The position numbers were made by a program, and so were the translations under genes. A DNA stretch of 64,000 nucleotides, taken from positions 142,142,558 to 142,206,557 of the forward strand of contig OY755038.1 in the NCBI GenBank assembly GCA_963576565.1, given 5' to 3'. Position 1 is the stretch's first letter. The number at the start of each line of letters is the position of its first letter. The notes beneath the pieces were generated by a model that had not been told where the DNA came from, searched no databases, and was given only the letters and a program-made list of their open reading frames with translations. Below, piece after piece: positions 20,085 to 31,899 of the stretch. The DNA is from Aspidapion aeneum. Its lineage: Eukaryota; Arthropoda; Insecta; Coleoptera; Brentidae.

Positions 20085-21222
20085 TTCTTTTGTATGCAGG
20101 TGTCTTTTAACAATAGGCGAAGGGTCATTGTCTTTTTAACAATAGCTTAATAGTGCGAGTCCTTTTTAGAGCATAGCCCAATAGTACGAGTCTCTTTTTG
20201 ACTTTGATATTACAATTTGCAGTTATGACTGTCTGGGTGGTCTTTTTACCCATAGTCGAATAGTGCGGGTCCTTTTTTAAGCATAGCCCAATAGTGTGAG
20301 TACTTTTTTGACTTTGATATTACAATTTCTATGGTTATGGGAGCTTTTGTTTTTTGACAATAGCCGAATAGCGCGACTAGGTTTTTGGGCATAGGTCAAT
20401 AGTATGAAGGTAATTTTGTATGAGGAGGAGTTTGGACGGGTTTTTTAGAGCATTGGCCAATAGTGTAAGTGCTTTTTTGACTTTGATGTTACAATTTGCA
20501 AATATGTGAGCTTTTGTTTTTTAAATGCAGATGCGAGTGGGTCCTTGTTTTTTTACCCATAGCCGAATAGTGCGAGTAGTTTTTTAAGCATAGGCCAATA
20601 GTATGAAGGTAGTTTTGTATGAGGAAGAGTTTGGACGGGGTTTTTAGAGCATAGCCGAATAGTACGAGTGCCTTTTGACATTGATATTACAATTTGCAGT
20701 TATATGAGCTTTTGTTTTTTATATGTAGATGCGAGTGGGTCCTTGTCTTTTTGACAATAGCCGAATAGCGTGGGCGGTCTTTTTGGCTTTGATATGATAT
20801 CGGATAGTTGCGAAGGCCATTATCTTTTGTGTACAGAGGCGAGCACTGTGGGTAGTCTTTTAACCTTGATATACCAATGTAAATTTATGTGTGTATTTGT
20901 CTTTTGTGTGCAGGTGTGAGTGGGTCTTTCTCTTTTGTATGTGGAGGCAAACAACAAAGGGTGTTTTATTGACATCGACAATGAATGGCCTTGAGCCCAA
21001 ATTTATTATCCAACAAGTCAAGACAAGTCTAAGTAAAGATTGCATTCTACACCAGGCGTTCATTTATTATGCTTTGTATGCAGCTGCAAAAGGTATTATT
21101 GACTTCGACAATGAATGGCCCTTAGCTTAAATATATTACCAGTTATGTGAGCTTTTGTCTTGTGCGCAGGCGCGAGTTGGTCTTTGTCTTTTTTACCATA
21201 GCCGAATAGCGCGGGTGGTCTT
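20085..21222. repeat. Subterminal tandem repeats of the long inverted-repeat element
   Basis: Many variants of AATAGTGCGAGTNCTTTTTT, GACTTTGATATTACAATTTG and CATAGCCGAATAG follow one another at irregular 60-120 bp spacing. They grade into a composite unit of about 400 bp (about 20730-21130 and 21145-21550). They lie outside the left arm and have no counterpart beyond the right arm. No coding potential. Confidence 0.75.
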
Positions 21223-23183
21223 TTTGACCTTGATATGATATCGGATAGTTGCGAAGACCATTATCTTTTGTGTACAGTGGACTTTTAACCTTGATATGAC
21301 AATGTAAATTTATGTGTGTCTTTGTCTTTTGTGTCTTGTGTGGGGGGGGGGGGGTCTTTGTCTTTTGTATGTGGAGGCGAACAAGGCAGGTGGTCTTTTT
21401 TTTACCCTGAGAATGGCCTTGAGCTACAATCAATACTTCAAAGCCGGCCATTCATTAAACATTAATGAGTCAAGGTTCGGTTCGGTTCGGTTCATATTTC
21501 ACAACAAAGGGTGTTATATTGGCCTCGACAATGAATGGCCTTGAGTCCAAAATTTATCAACCGACAAGCCAAGACAAGTTTGATATCAACCGACAAGTCA
21601 AGACAAGCATATATTGCAAAAGAGTGGGTGGTGTGTGATTCATACCAGGTGTTTTATTTTTGTATGCAGAGGCTTATAGTCTGAGAGGTATAATATTTTT
21701 TACCCAACAAATCAAGACAAGTTTAAGTAAAGATCGTATTCTCTTGGTACTAATTACACTAGGTGTTCATTCATCATGCTTTTTCAACATTTGGAATGCT
21801 GTAAGGTGACATTATATTATTACAATTTACATCAAAGAACTGCTACAGCTTGTGATTTGTGATCCAATTAATGTAAAGTATATGGGCACCTAAGCTCACA
21901 CTTACTATAGTTATAGTATACGTGTGAGCTAATATAACTAAAAACTGAAATATATTTTATTCAACTTCAGACTCAATTACATTTCGTTTGATATCACACA
22001 AGCCATGTTTTAACTTAAACTCGACACAAAACCCCGCCCAGGTACCAAATTTCACTCAAACCAAGCAAGCTGTTTTTGGGTTATGCACATTGGTCGTTAC
22101 AGACAGACAGACAGACATACAAACACACACAGACAGACGGCGCGACAAAAAAAAAGTTTCAAAATCATCTGAAACACAAAGATATATAGTATAGTAGTAG
22201 TGCGAGATAATATCAACAACAATTTCAGTCTTGGCAATCTAAGAATTAAATTTTTCGGAGAATCGCAGTCATTTAACAAAATATTGCTCCTTATTATTAT
22301 TTATGCTCTTCTTCATACCAAGAACTAAAAATATCGCAGTGCGTTATTAGGGACTTATTGGCATAAAGTCATGCAATAATAGTGTCAGGCCGTATTTTGG
22401 CAGTTTTGCATTGGAATATGAGAGCTAATCTTTCAACATAAGGTTTTACTATACGAACCGAAATAAATACTGTCGACTTTAATTATAGATAAATAATCGT
22501 CTTGGTGTTAAATTCGACTTTGGTATTGAAAGAACAACTGTCAACCTGCAATGTAAATCTGTCAAAGTAATGCAACAATAATGTCATTGCATGGCCTCAT
22601 TCCAATAAGTGCCTATTATTAAGATCTTTAAACAGAATCAACCTTTTTTGCACTTTTACCGAAACCAACTAAGTTATTTTGGAATGTGTCTAAGTTGGTA
22701 AAACCAACCCTTGAGTCCAAATTTATTACCAAACAAGTTAAGAGAAGTTTAAGTAAAGATTGCATTCTCTTAGTACTAATTATACCAGGTGTTCATTCAT
22801 TATGCTTTGTATGCAGCTGCAAAAGGTATTATTGACTTCGACAATGAATGGCCTTGAGCCTAAATTTTTCAACCGACAAGTCAAGACAAGTTTAAGTCCA
22901 CACCACATATATTGTACAAGAGTGGGGGTTACGCGGGTTGTCTTTAAAGGCCGATCTTGGCCACACAGCAAGCATTATCATTTGAGAGCTTCGTTTTAGT
23001 AAAAACAAATTTTATTTAAAATTTCAAAGTGTTGTTGTTATAGTAAAATAATTCGTTTAAAACAGCATTATGAATATTACAAAAAACGTGCTTCAACAAA
23101 TTAACTCTGAAATAAATAATGACCAAATAGTCGAATTAAAATCCATTGGTTCTCTACAAATCAGCAGTCCCTACCTAATCAAG
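21222..23183 (+). repeat. Left arm of the long inverted repeat
   Basis: Reverse-complementary to 25739-28098. It contains one GTCT/AGAC microsatellite (about 22098-22140), a G run (about 21342-21353) and several copies of GACAATGAATGGCCTTGAG. The ORFs called here are low-complexity by-products. Confidence 0.85.
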
Positions 23184-23222
23184 CATGTTATTTACATTGA
23201 AAGATAAAAAATGCTTAAGAGT

Positions 23223-23592
23223 ATACTTCATTACACTAATAATCAACAAATTCACATGCATTTTCACTAAAGCCGGAATCTTCTTCTTCCTCGCTAAGCT
23301 CCCTCTCTTCTTCATAGACATGTGCTTGTGGATTTAAGTATTCTGCAAAACATCTCAATATTGTTAACATAATCTTGTAATCCTAAATCATTTAATTCCA
23401 CACAAAACGCATCGTGAGTCATAAATCCAACAATGTATCGAGCAGTTGCCCATGCCGCTGTATAAAATTTATCTGCGTCTTCATGATTAATTGGATCAGA
23501 ATTCAAAACTCTTTCAAGTTCTTGATTAAAATTTTGATGTAGATCTAAAAGATATCTTCTTCTTATCTAAATCACCTTCCATTTTATAAAAC
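23223..23592 (-). pseudogene. Unidentified small acidic-tailed ORF in the inverted-repeat spacer
   Basis: A minus-strand ATG near 23582 (MEGDLDKKK) is followed, after a one-base shift, by LDLHQNFNQELERVLNSDP and FYTAAWATARYIVGFMTHDA. After a second one-base shift come AEYLNPQAHVYEEERELSEE and a D/E-rich tail ending FVDY at about 23224. The reconstructed length is about 120 residues. I do not recognise the family. Its position directly after another ORF end, inside long inverted repeats, suggests that it belonged to the element. Confidence 0.4.
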
Positions 23593-23626
23593 TTCTTTGA
23601 TGTAAATTTTAATAATATAATGTCAC

Positions 23627-23762
23627 TTTACAGCATTCCAAATTCAAATAAAGCTTTACTGTTTTTCAAACTTGTAGCGGCTTGTCCCAAATATCTTAAG
23701 GTATAGTTTTCACCACCACTCTTTTTGTTGACTGCTTCAACAAAATCACGTTTTAAGAATGC
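23627..23762 (-). pseudogene. C-terminal fragment of a second unidentified ORF
   Basis: An open minus-strand frame of about 45 codons: FLKRDFVEAVNKKSGG, then YTLRYLGQAATSLKN and SKALFEFGML, and a TAA near 23627. It lies about 45 bases before the next ORF start. At 23762 it is cut off by a dispersed repeat. Two ORFs packed this tightly on one strand are more like a transposon or virus-derived cassette than host exons. Function unknown. Confidence 0.35.
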
Positions 23763-24210
23763 GTTTGGGCAAAAATACTTTAAATGTATTAGTCTCATTA
23801 AACAGCGTCACCAAAATTGATTTTCCAAATTGTGTATTAAGGGGGCAAACTTTGTCTGAAAACTTACCATTTGACAACACTGATATTGCGTTTTTTGACC
23901 AAATCTTTGTTCTAATAGAAATAGAAAACGAGAAAGCGGAACGCGTCGAAATTTTGAGGAGTAGTTTTTTAAAGCATTTTTAACAAACGTATCTTAGCAG
24001 TTTTTCGCGAAATCATTTTATTCAAAAAATAAAAAAAAAGTTATGGCTAAAATATTTCAAAACAATGTTTGGCATTTCAGTAGCCTAGTTGTGTTATAGA
24101 AAACTGTAGCAAAATTGTTTCGATTTTTGTATTTTTTGGAAATGTACAAAAGAAAATCAAAAATCTAACAAGATACGTTTGTAGATTTTGAAGAAATCTT
24201 GCATATGAAC
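23763..24210 (+). repeat. Dispersed repeat, copy 1
   Basis: Similar over about 400 bp, in opposite orientation, to 35890-36310. Shared phrases are AAGGGGGCAAAC, GAAAACTTACCAT, TGACAACACTGATAT, AAAACGAGAAAGCGG and AATCTAACAAGATACGTTTG. Non-coding. Confidence 0.75.
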
Positions 24211-25738
24211 AGAAATAATGTTTCAACTAGTTTTTTATAGAAGAGATCTATTAGGATTTACAAAAGCGTGCTCAATTTTATATTTGCTGCAGGACACCAA
24301 ATCAGACAAGAGCCATCAAACTCCTGACTGAAGCGCCACCCCCATATACCGGGGGCAAGTCAATTCGATTGAGAAAATTTAACTAAGATCACGGGACCTG
24401 GATTTTCACATTTTCAGATATTTTGAAAAAATTATTGTAAATGTCGTTTAATATAAGTTAAATGATTATAAGTATGTATTGAAAGGCATACAATTTTTTC
24501 TATTTACAAAACGTTTTTTTAAGGGCTGGCCATAGCGTAACAAACAAAATCACGGGATTACGAACCAATTTATAAGATAGTTTTTGATAATTAGTATATT
24601 GGTCAGTTAACAGAAGCTTGTGCTTAATTTCGCTGAGTTGAAAATAAAGCCCTTTTCATTTATTTATTTATTTATTACATAACAAGAGAAGAAAGTGACC
24701 AATTTCACACGAGCGTGAGAACGTTACTTTCTGTCGAGTTATGGACGCTATTTTTCCTACGAACACTGTTGAACTACATATACTAATTTTTGTAAAAATT
24801 GGTGTTTAATTTTGCGTAAATCAAGTGAAACTGCTTTTCCGCACGTCTGGGACAGTAGTTTGCAACATATGTGCGAAAAAGTATTGTGACAGTTAAACAC
24901 TTTCCATACATGTGCCGAAGTACTGAAAGTACTTGTCACACATGTGCGAAAAAATTTCTGCACACGGATGAAATTTAATGTTTTCTGTGGATGCAAATCG
25001 TGTAAAATTCAACATTTTCATATGTGGTCGCAAAAAATAGTAATTTACCTAACCAGTGCGGAAGCCGCACACACATTCGTTAAGTATGTAGGTAAAATAT
25101 TTCTTCTACGAGGTTGTGGAAACAAAAATAAAGTACTACAATAAAAACAACTCATTTATTATATTTAATTTACAATGATTGCCGAAAACTTTACTTCTTA
25201 TCCTGTGCAGCATCTGTGGATCAGGAGATTTTCGTTTTCAGATTCTGGATCAATGATATCGGAAGGTCTTTAAATATATTTTGCTCTGGATGTATTTGGA
25301 GCCAGGCTCATAGTAACATTATGTGTTCCATCCTATTGTGGCTAAGTCTTCTTCGGGATTATCGGTATTTTCTATCACAGTAAACAAACACTTTTTTTCT
25401 ATTTTTATTTATAAGATGAAATGTCATCCCCTGGTTTTTGACAAAAAAATAGGCTTTGTTATTTACTCTATTCTTTTATTTTTTCTGTTGCTATTGAAAA
25501 ACTAGCCGCCCACTTGTGTTTTTAGGCAAAAATTAACGTTAGTGTCAAACTCAAAATGTTTTGTTTTTTTGTCATCCCTAAAATTTTAGTACGGACCACA
25601 ATTTAGAAACCGAATAGGTGTCCCAAGGACTCTAATATGTAGTGCCACCTATTGACTGATATTTAAATATTTTGCCTTGTTGTCTTTTGCTTAAAAAATT
25701 GGCTGAATCGATTTTGTCGCCTTAACTATACGCATTTA
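24211..25738. other. Remainder of the inverted-repeat spacer, no gene recognised
   Basis: AT-rich, with stops in all frames beyond 80 codons. A TTTA run is near 24657-24675. Around 25520-25680 it shares diverged phrases with the reverse complement of 29340-29545. Nothing else recognisable. Confidence 0.6.
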
Positions 25739-27208
25739 CTTGATTAGGTAGGGACTGCTGATTTGTAGAGAACCAATGGATTTTAATTCGACTATTTGGT
25801 CATTATTTATTTCAGAGTTAATTTGTTGAAGCACGTTTTTTGTAATATTCATAATGCTGTTTTAAACGAATTATTTCACTATAACAACACTTTGAAATTT
25901 TGAATAAAATTTGTTTTTACTAAAACGAAGCTCTTAAATGATAATGCTTGCTGTGTGGCAAAGATCGGCCTTTAAAGACAACCCGCGTAACCCCCACTCT
26001 TGCACAATATATGCGGTGTGGACTTAAACCTGTCTTGACTTGTCGGTTGAAAAATTTAGGCTCATGGCCATTCATGGTCGAAGTCAATAATACCTTCTTC
26101 ACTTAATCTTTACTTAAACTTGTCTTGACTTGTTTGGTAATATATTTGGAGTCAAGGGTTGGTTTTACCAACTTAGACACATTCCAAAATAACTTACTTG
26201 GTTTCGGTAAAAGTGCAAAAAAGGTTGATTCTGTTTAAAGATCTTAATAATAGGCACTTATTGGAATGAGGCCATGCAATGACATTATTGTTGCATTATT
26301 TTGACAGACTTACATTGCAGGTTGACAGTTGTTCTTTCAATACAAAAGTTGAATTAAAAACCAAGACGTTTATTTATCTATAATTAAAGTCGACAGTATT
26401 TATTTCGGTTCGTATAGTAAAACCTTATGTTGAAAGATTAGCTCTCATATTCCAATGCAAAAGTGCCAAAATACGGCCTGACACTATTATTGCATGACTT
26501 TATGCCAATAAGCTAATAACGCTCTGCGATATTTTTAGTGCATATATTTTTAAGCAGACCTTTAAATTATTGTTATTTTTTAATGAAAAAATAATAAGGA
26601 GCAATATTTTGTTAAATGGCTGTGATTCTCCGAGAAATTTAATTCTTAGATTGCCAAGACTGAAATTGTTGTTGATATTATCTCACACTACTACTATACT
26701 ATATATCTTTGTGTTTCAGATGATTTTGAAACTTTTTTTTGTCGCGCCGTCTGTCTGTGTGTGTGTTTGTATGTCTGTCTGTCTGTCTGTAACAACCAAC
26801 GTGTATAACCCAAAAACAGCTTGCTTGATTTGAGTGAAATTTGGTACCTGGGCGGGGTTTTGTGTTGAGTTTAAGTTAAAACATGACTTGTGTGGTATCA
26901 AACGAAATGTAATTGAGTCTGGAGTTGAATAAAATATATTTCAGTTTTTAGTTACATTAGCTCACACGTATACTATTTTGTGTGTGTTTGTATGTCTGTC
27001 TGTCTGTCTGTCTGTCTGTCTAATAACCCAAAAACAGCTTGGTTGATTTGACTGAATTTGGTACCTGGGCTGAGTTTTGTGTCGAGTTTAAGTTAAAAAT
27101 GGCTTGTGTGATATCAAACGAAATGTAATTGAGTCTGGAGTTGAATAAAATATATTTCAGTTTTTAGTTACATTAGCTCACACGTATACTATTTTGTGTG
27201 TGTTTGTA

Positions 27209-27246
<38 letters not shown>

Positions 27247-28098
27247 ATAACCCAAAAACAGCTTGGTTGATTTGACTGAATTTGGTACCTGGGCTGAGTT
27301 TTGTGTCGAGTTTAAGTTAAAAATGGCTTGTGTGATATCAAACGAAATGTAATTGAGTCTGGAGTTGAATAAAATATATTTCAGTTTTTAGTTATATTAG
27401 CTCACACGTATACTATAACTATAGTAAGTGTGAGCTTAGATGCCCATATACCTTACATTAATTGGATCACAAATCACAAGCTGTAGCAGTTCTTTGATCT
27501 AAATTGTAATAATATAATGTCACTTTACAGCATTCCAAATGTTGAAAAAGCAGCATAATGAATGAACACCTAGTGTAATTAGTACCAAGAGAATACGATC
27601 TTTACTTAAACTTGTCTTGATTTGTTGGGTAAAAAATATTATACCTCTCAGACTATAAGCCTCTGCATACAAAAATGAATCACAAACCACCCACTCTTTT
27701 GCAATATATGCGATCTTGACTCAAACTTGTCTTGACTTGTCGGTTGATATCAAACTTGTCTTGGCTTGTCGGTTGATAAATTTTGGACCCAAGGCCATTC
27801 ATTGTCGAGGCCAATATAACACCCTTTGTTGTGAAATATATACAACCTTGACTCATTAATGTTTAATGAATCGCAGGCTTTGAAGTATTAATTTTAGCTC
27901 AAGGCCATTCTCAGGGTAAAAAAAAAAGATCACCTGCCTTGTTCGCCTCCACATACAAAAGACAAAGAGCCACTCATACCTGCATACCTGCACACAAAAG
28001 ACAAAGACACACATAAATTTACATTGTCATATCAAGGTTAAAAGTCCACTGTACACAAAAGATAATGGTCTTCGCAACTATCCGATATCATATCAAGG
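25739..28098 (-). repeat. Right arm of the long inverted repeat, with a tandem triplication
   Basis: Reverse complement of the left arm. A unit of about 210-225 bp, carrying GTCT repeats followed by AACAGCTTGNTTGATTTGA and AATGTAATTGAGTCTGGAG, occurs three times (about 26745-26965, 26966-27175, 27176-27400). The left arm has it once. GTCT runs differ in length between units. Confidence 0.85.
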
Positions 28099-29572
28099 CC
28101 AAAAATACTTTTCCACACGCCAATAGAAAAAAACACACACTCTGTGAGCGAAGTTTTGTTTTGTACCTTAAATGGTTGACAATGGCGCAACAAAATATTG
28201 TAACTTTGACTTTTTTAAACGGTTGTAATAACACGAGAGTAACCGTCGCTAGTCTTTTAAACGAACATCATTCAAAATGTTTAAAGAGATTCCTGAAGAA
28301 ATTCTAATAAACAACTTGCAACAAGCAGTGTAAAAACAACACGGTGAATAACTATTTTTTTTTAATTATTTTGTTCATAAAACATTAAAAGCTTGAAAAT
28401 CGAGTATAAATACGGTGATTATACAAAACAAAAATAAGTGCGCAAAGTATACTGGATTCAGATAAAAGCAGAAACTTTTTTGCGGGATTGCCGGCTAGTT
28501 TTAAGATATGGCAGATGTCAGTTAGGGTAAATCAAATTTCCCTAGCAATTTCTATCAAATATTAAGAAAATTAACTGACTCATTTGTATTATTCAAGGAA
28601 ATAACAAGTTATTCTAGTTTGCACACATTTTTAATTATTTCTAAGTCAAATTATTGAAAAAAAAAACTATTAAAATTGAAGTGGTTGGCAAACGCGGAAG
28701 ATTTTTAAATGAGTTAACGAAGATTAGTTTAGTTTGAAGTGAACATTACTAAACCCCTACAAAATCAACATCACTTGACAGTGTGACAGGTTTCAAATTC
28801 ACCCCGAATCAAGTAACGTCAAAAACTGTTTGACAATTATTTGACTGGTTCTGTATACCAGGGATGCCCATGGATGGCGCTTTTGTTTATTAAATAGGGC
28901 CGTCTTTCAATAACGAAGTTTTATTTATACCTTTCTTTCGAATTTGGCGATAACTATTTTTACTACTTGCTTATGTACCAGTAATTTGGTAGGTTTATAT
29001 GGCTTTCTGGTGACAATACATTTCAATATGTTTTTATTACAAAATTATCAAAATGGCAATTATTTTTATTTATAAACCGACTTGCATTAATCTTAAAACT
29101 TCGCGGTGCTCAAATTGCTTAAATGGCGGATCCAAAATGGAGGACTTGCCGATTTATAAATCGATATTTATCAAATTCGGAACCTCGAGGGTGAGGTGTT
29201 TAAGGTACCCTGATCATGATTTTTAAATGAAAACTAAAAAAAAATTAACAGCATTGTCGATTTATACATCAATTTAGCTTAAGGGGACAAATTCCATTTA
29301 GGCAATTTTTTACGTAAAAGGCAACAATGCAAAATAGTTAAATATCAGTGAAAAGGTGGCACTACTGAGTAAAGCATTGCCCCCGGTAGGTGGCTTTGTT
29401 TAGAGTAATAGGTGATGTCGACTTAGGACAGAGTTTTCCGAATTTGGTTAAAGTACAGTAAGGCCTCCTGTTAGAATTTTTAGGATGACAGTGTCACCTA
29501 AAGTCACTAATCAAATACTTTGGCATTTTGTTCGTTTCACAGTAAATGTTTAAATTTTTTGTTCAAAAAGAA
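28099..29572. other. No gene seen; contains a repeat related to the 41-42 kb foldback
   Basis: No convincing ORF. From about 28970 to 29240 the phrases AAATGGCGGATCCAAAATGG, ATAAACCGACTTGCAT and AAATTCGGAACCTCGAG match the repeats of the foldback at 41150-42770. Confidence 0.6.
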
Positions 29573-29628
29573 ATGCCGCTTTCTTGCCAGAAGAAGCTCG
29601 CCCGGCCTCTTCAACATCATCATAATAA
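29573..29628 (+). CDS. Candidate first coding exon of a host gene
   Basis: ATG (29573-29575) opens an 18-codon frame (MPLSCQKKLARPLQHHHN plus two bases), followed by the consensus donor GTAAGT. Its phase (2) matches the candidate exons at 29897, 30690 and 38006. The evidence is splice sites and phase only; the peptide is unremarkable and lacks known N-terminal COG1 features. Could be chance. Confidence 0.2.
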
Positions 29629-29739
29629 GTAAGTAGTTATTTTTTAATACAGTAGGCAGATAATAATAATCAGTTGCATCTGTGATTTTAAAAAAATAAG
29701 AAAACGCACGAACAAGTGCCTAATTTTCTTTATAATTTT

Positions 29740-29996
29740 TTTTCATACCTTTATTTTTTAAATATATTCTAGCATGCTTTAGTTTCTAAGATATTTTGAA
29801 CATATTTTTTTAGAACTTACAGCAGCTATGCTTTCTACAGTAGGTTATTAGCTAGGAAGGTAGTTGATCCATTTACTTTTGAATTATTCTTTACAGATAC
29901 AGAATTTCATATGAGCATTCCTATTCATACAAAAGAAAGCAGAATAAGTGGATCATTAAATATGATAGGTAAAGTATATCGAAAAATATTGTAACA
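29740..29996 (+). repeat. Local duplication, copy 1
   Basis: Similar to 30960-31700 once two MITEs are removed from the latter. Shared phrases are CTAAGATATTTTGAACATAT, GCAGCTNTNNTNTCTACAGTAG, TTATTCTTTACAGAT and ATGATAGGTAAAGTATAT. Confidence 0.65.
29897..29968 (+). CDS. Candidate small exon (72 nt)
   Basis: Acceptor TTATTCTTTACAG and donor GTAAAG bound a 72-nt open segment in phase 2 (YRISYEHSYSYKRKQ, then NKWIIKYD). A similar block with intact splice sites recurs at 31436-31474, but there this frame has a stop. The surrounding 250 bp are duplicated, so this may be repeat rather than exon. Confidence 0.2.
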
Positions 29997-30017
29997 AATA
30001 TTTATCTTAATATTTTC

Positions 30018-30561
30018 AGGGACGTGAGAGAAGGTTATTTCCGAGAAAAAAGTTTATATAAGATGGGGGTCAACGTACATCTGTTTTTAAGATATAGGAT
30101 TTTTAAAGTTAGACGAGTGGGGAGAAAAAGGGTTTTAAAAAAAAATTAAATCTGTCACAGCCAACTGAATACTCAGGTAATTGTGATTCAAAAATGTGGT
30201 ATTATTTTTTTAAATAAAAGTATAAGTTGAGAAGATACAGGCTGTCAAAATAACCTCCAAAAATTTATAAAAAATAAAATAAGGCATTTACAAAAATTTA
30301 TACCAAAAAATTTGTTTTTTCTGAAAAAAATTGACCGATTAATTTTTTCAAAAATTATTTTTAATTCAATGTATTGCTCTTGTTCTAATAAACGACTTTA
30401 GCCAATTTCATATTTTTTACTGGGTGTTTTTAAAAAGTTATTATCAAAAAAGTTTAAAAAATCTCCAACTTTGATGAACCCATGCGGAAACTTTTTATCA
30501 GACATGACCTCCTCTATCGCCTGTTGGCCTATGGCTCCTAAGTTATGGGACACCCTGTATA
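30018..30561 (-). mobile_element. MITE of the CAGGGTGTCCC type, one end degraded
   Basis: The right end reads ACTTATGGGACACCCTGTAT-like (AAGTTATGGGACACCCTGTA). The interior is homologous, inverted, to the element at 34393-35340 (TTCTCCGAGAAAAAAGTTTA-type and GATACAGGCTGTCAAAATAA phrases). The left terminal repeat is degenerate. Confidence 0.65.
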
Positions 30562-30689
30562 AACAATGCAAAAATCAATATTTAAATATTTACACATAAA
30601 TGTTATCCTACTATTTGGTTTTTCTCGAAACTGAACTAGATGACCATTACACGTATGATATATCATAAAAATTGCATGTTAAATTTTAG

Positions 30690-30770
30690 TGATACCTTGG
30701 TGACTCATGATGAGGAGTTTGCGGACCAAGGAAGAGAAGCAAAAGTTGCGAAAGCCAACACGGAGACAGG
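30690..30770 (+). CDS. Candidate small exon (81 nt)
   Basis: Acceptor AAATTTTAG and donor GTGAGT enclose 81 nt, open in phase 2 (DTLVTHDEEFADQGREAK and on to TETG). Its GC content is higher than the flanks. It joins in phase with the COG1-like exon at 38006, where the two leftover bases GG plus G give a glycine before DRYKD, as in COG1 proteins. The peptide before that glycine is not clearly COG1-like. Confidence 0.3.
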
Positions 30771-31021
30771 GTGAGTAATTTAATAATTGTTTATTGTTTT
30801 TCTTATTTTTTTAAGTATAAATAACGTCAAAAAATTATTTTCAAATATTTTGACCTAAATTAGGGATATTTTATCGTATATCTGCCTGAGAGTCTATTTG
30901 TTTATTTGAATATATTCAATAAAGTAAAAAGTAGCTAGAAAATTTATTTAGTATTTTAAGGTTTATTAAAATATATTTTAAATAAAATATAACAAGCTTT
31001 ATTTCCTAAGATATTTGAATC

Positions 31022-31289
31022 CAAGGGCGGATCCAGAGGTGCTTCTCGGGGGTGCCACTTTAGGTGACATTCTCTGTTGGTAAAAAACAGTATATATTTT
31101 TTAAAGCAGCATTTTATTGAATTAGTCAGTGGTTGTAATTTCGGTGATAATAACAATAGACATTTTCATGCGCCGCAGGCAAAAATTTTGAATTTTTATT
31201 AGCAAAAACATTACTTTTTACAAATTTTTTGTATATTCAAAAAATTCTCGGGGGGCGCCCCTGGATCCGCCCCCCTGGATCCGCCACTG
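31022..31289. mobile_element. hAT-type MITE, 268 bp
   Basis: Termini CAAGGGCGGATCCAGAGG and (reverse) CAGTGGCGGATCCAGG form a TIR of the hAT CAGTGGCGGATC type. The flanking 8-bp repeats TTTGAATC / TTTGAAAC (31014-31021, 31290-31297) differ at one base. Non-coding. Confidence 0.8.
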
Positions 31290-31508
31290 TTTGAAACATA
31301 TTAATTTAAAAACTTAAAGCAGCTCTATTGACTTCTACAGTAGCCACTTAGCTAGGAGGGAAGTTTAGTCGATCCATTTCTTTTTGAGATTTAATATCAA
31401 AATTATTCTTTACAGATCCACAATTACATATGAACACTAATATTCACGTAAAAAGGAGACCATCAATAATGATAGGTAAAGTATATTGTAAACTATTATA
31501 ACAATTAA

Positions 31509-31670
31509 GGGCCTGTCCTTAAATTACATAACGCTCAAGGGGGGGGGGGTTTGGCCTTGCGTTACACTCAAGGTTTTTTATATGTGTTTTTTCTTGAAAA
31601 TGCGGTACGAGGGGGGAGGGGGGAGTCAAAAATCCTGAATTTTTGCGTTACGTAATTTAAGGACGTTCTC
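31509..31670. mobile_element. TIR MITE, about 160 bp
   Basis: Left end GGGCCTGTCCTTAAATTACA and the inverse of GTAATTTAAGGACGTTCTC at the right, with C/G-rich runs inside. The target duplication is unclear (TTAA versus TAAT). Confidence 0.6.
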
Positions 31671-31899
31671 TAATAAGCAGTACTTATTTATGTTAATATT
31701 ATGAAGGAAATTGACGTGGTTACTTCTTTGCACTGCTTTCTAGCTTTATTTAAAAAATAATTTTGTTTTAGGGACGCATTAAATTTTCCAATTATTGTAC
31801 CGCTGGTCTTTAATGCAATGGAGCGAATATCGTTTGCAGGCCGTTTACACCATGCTAATATCTACAAGCAAAAGAACGAGTTCGTTTGGGTTTTCTCTA

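Larger units (their letters stand above)
20085..28098. mobile_element. Very long inverted-repeat (foldback) element, unidentified superfamily
   Basis: The left arm (21222-23183) and right arm (25739-28098) are reverse complements over about 2 kb, with inner ends at CCTAATCAAG / CTTGATTAGG and outer homology ending at TTGATATGATATCGGATAG. The spacer (23184-25738) holds two small minus-strand ORF remnants and a dispersed repeat. Long TIRs with internal repeats are known for foldback/Galileo, some MULE and Polinton-like elements; nothing in the sequence lets me choose among these. Confidence 0.75.
30960..31700 (+). repeat. Local duplication, copy 2, carrying two MITE insertions
   Basis: Counterpart of 29740-29996. 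A hAT-like MITE (31022-31289) and a second TIR MITE (31509-31670) interrupt it at points where copy 1 is continuous. Confidence 0.6.

Noticed and set aside
22097..22279. ORFs across the GTCT/AGAC repeats (also 26570-26901)
   Set aside because: Repeat-derived reading frames inside the inverted-repeat arms, with no consistent product between arms.
24944..25144. 66-codon plus-strand ORF with several cysteines
   Set aside because: Cysteine spacing fits no finger motif, and the flanks show no promoter, splice or element context.
28065..28307. 80-codon ORF overlapping the right arm end
   Set aside because: No recognisable motif and it crosses the boundary of the inverted repeat.
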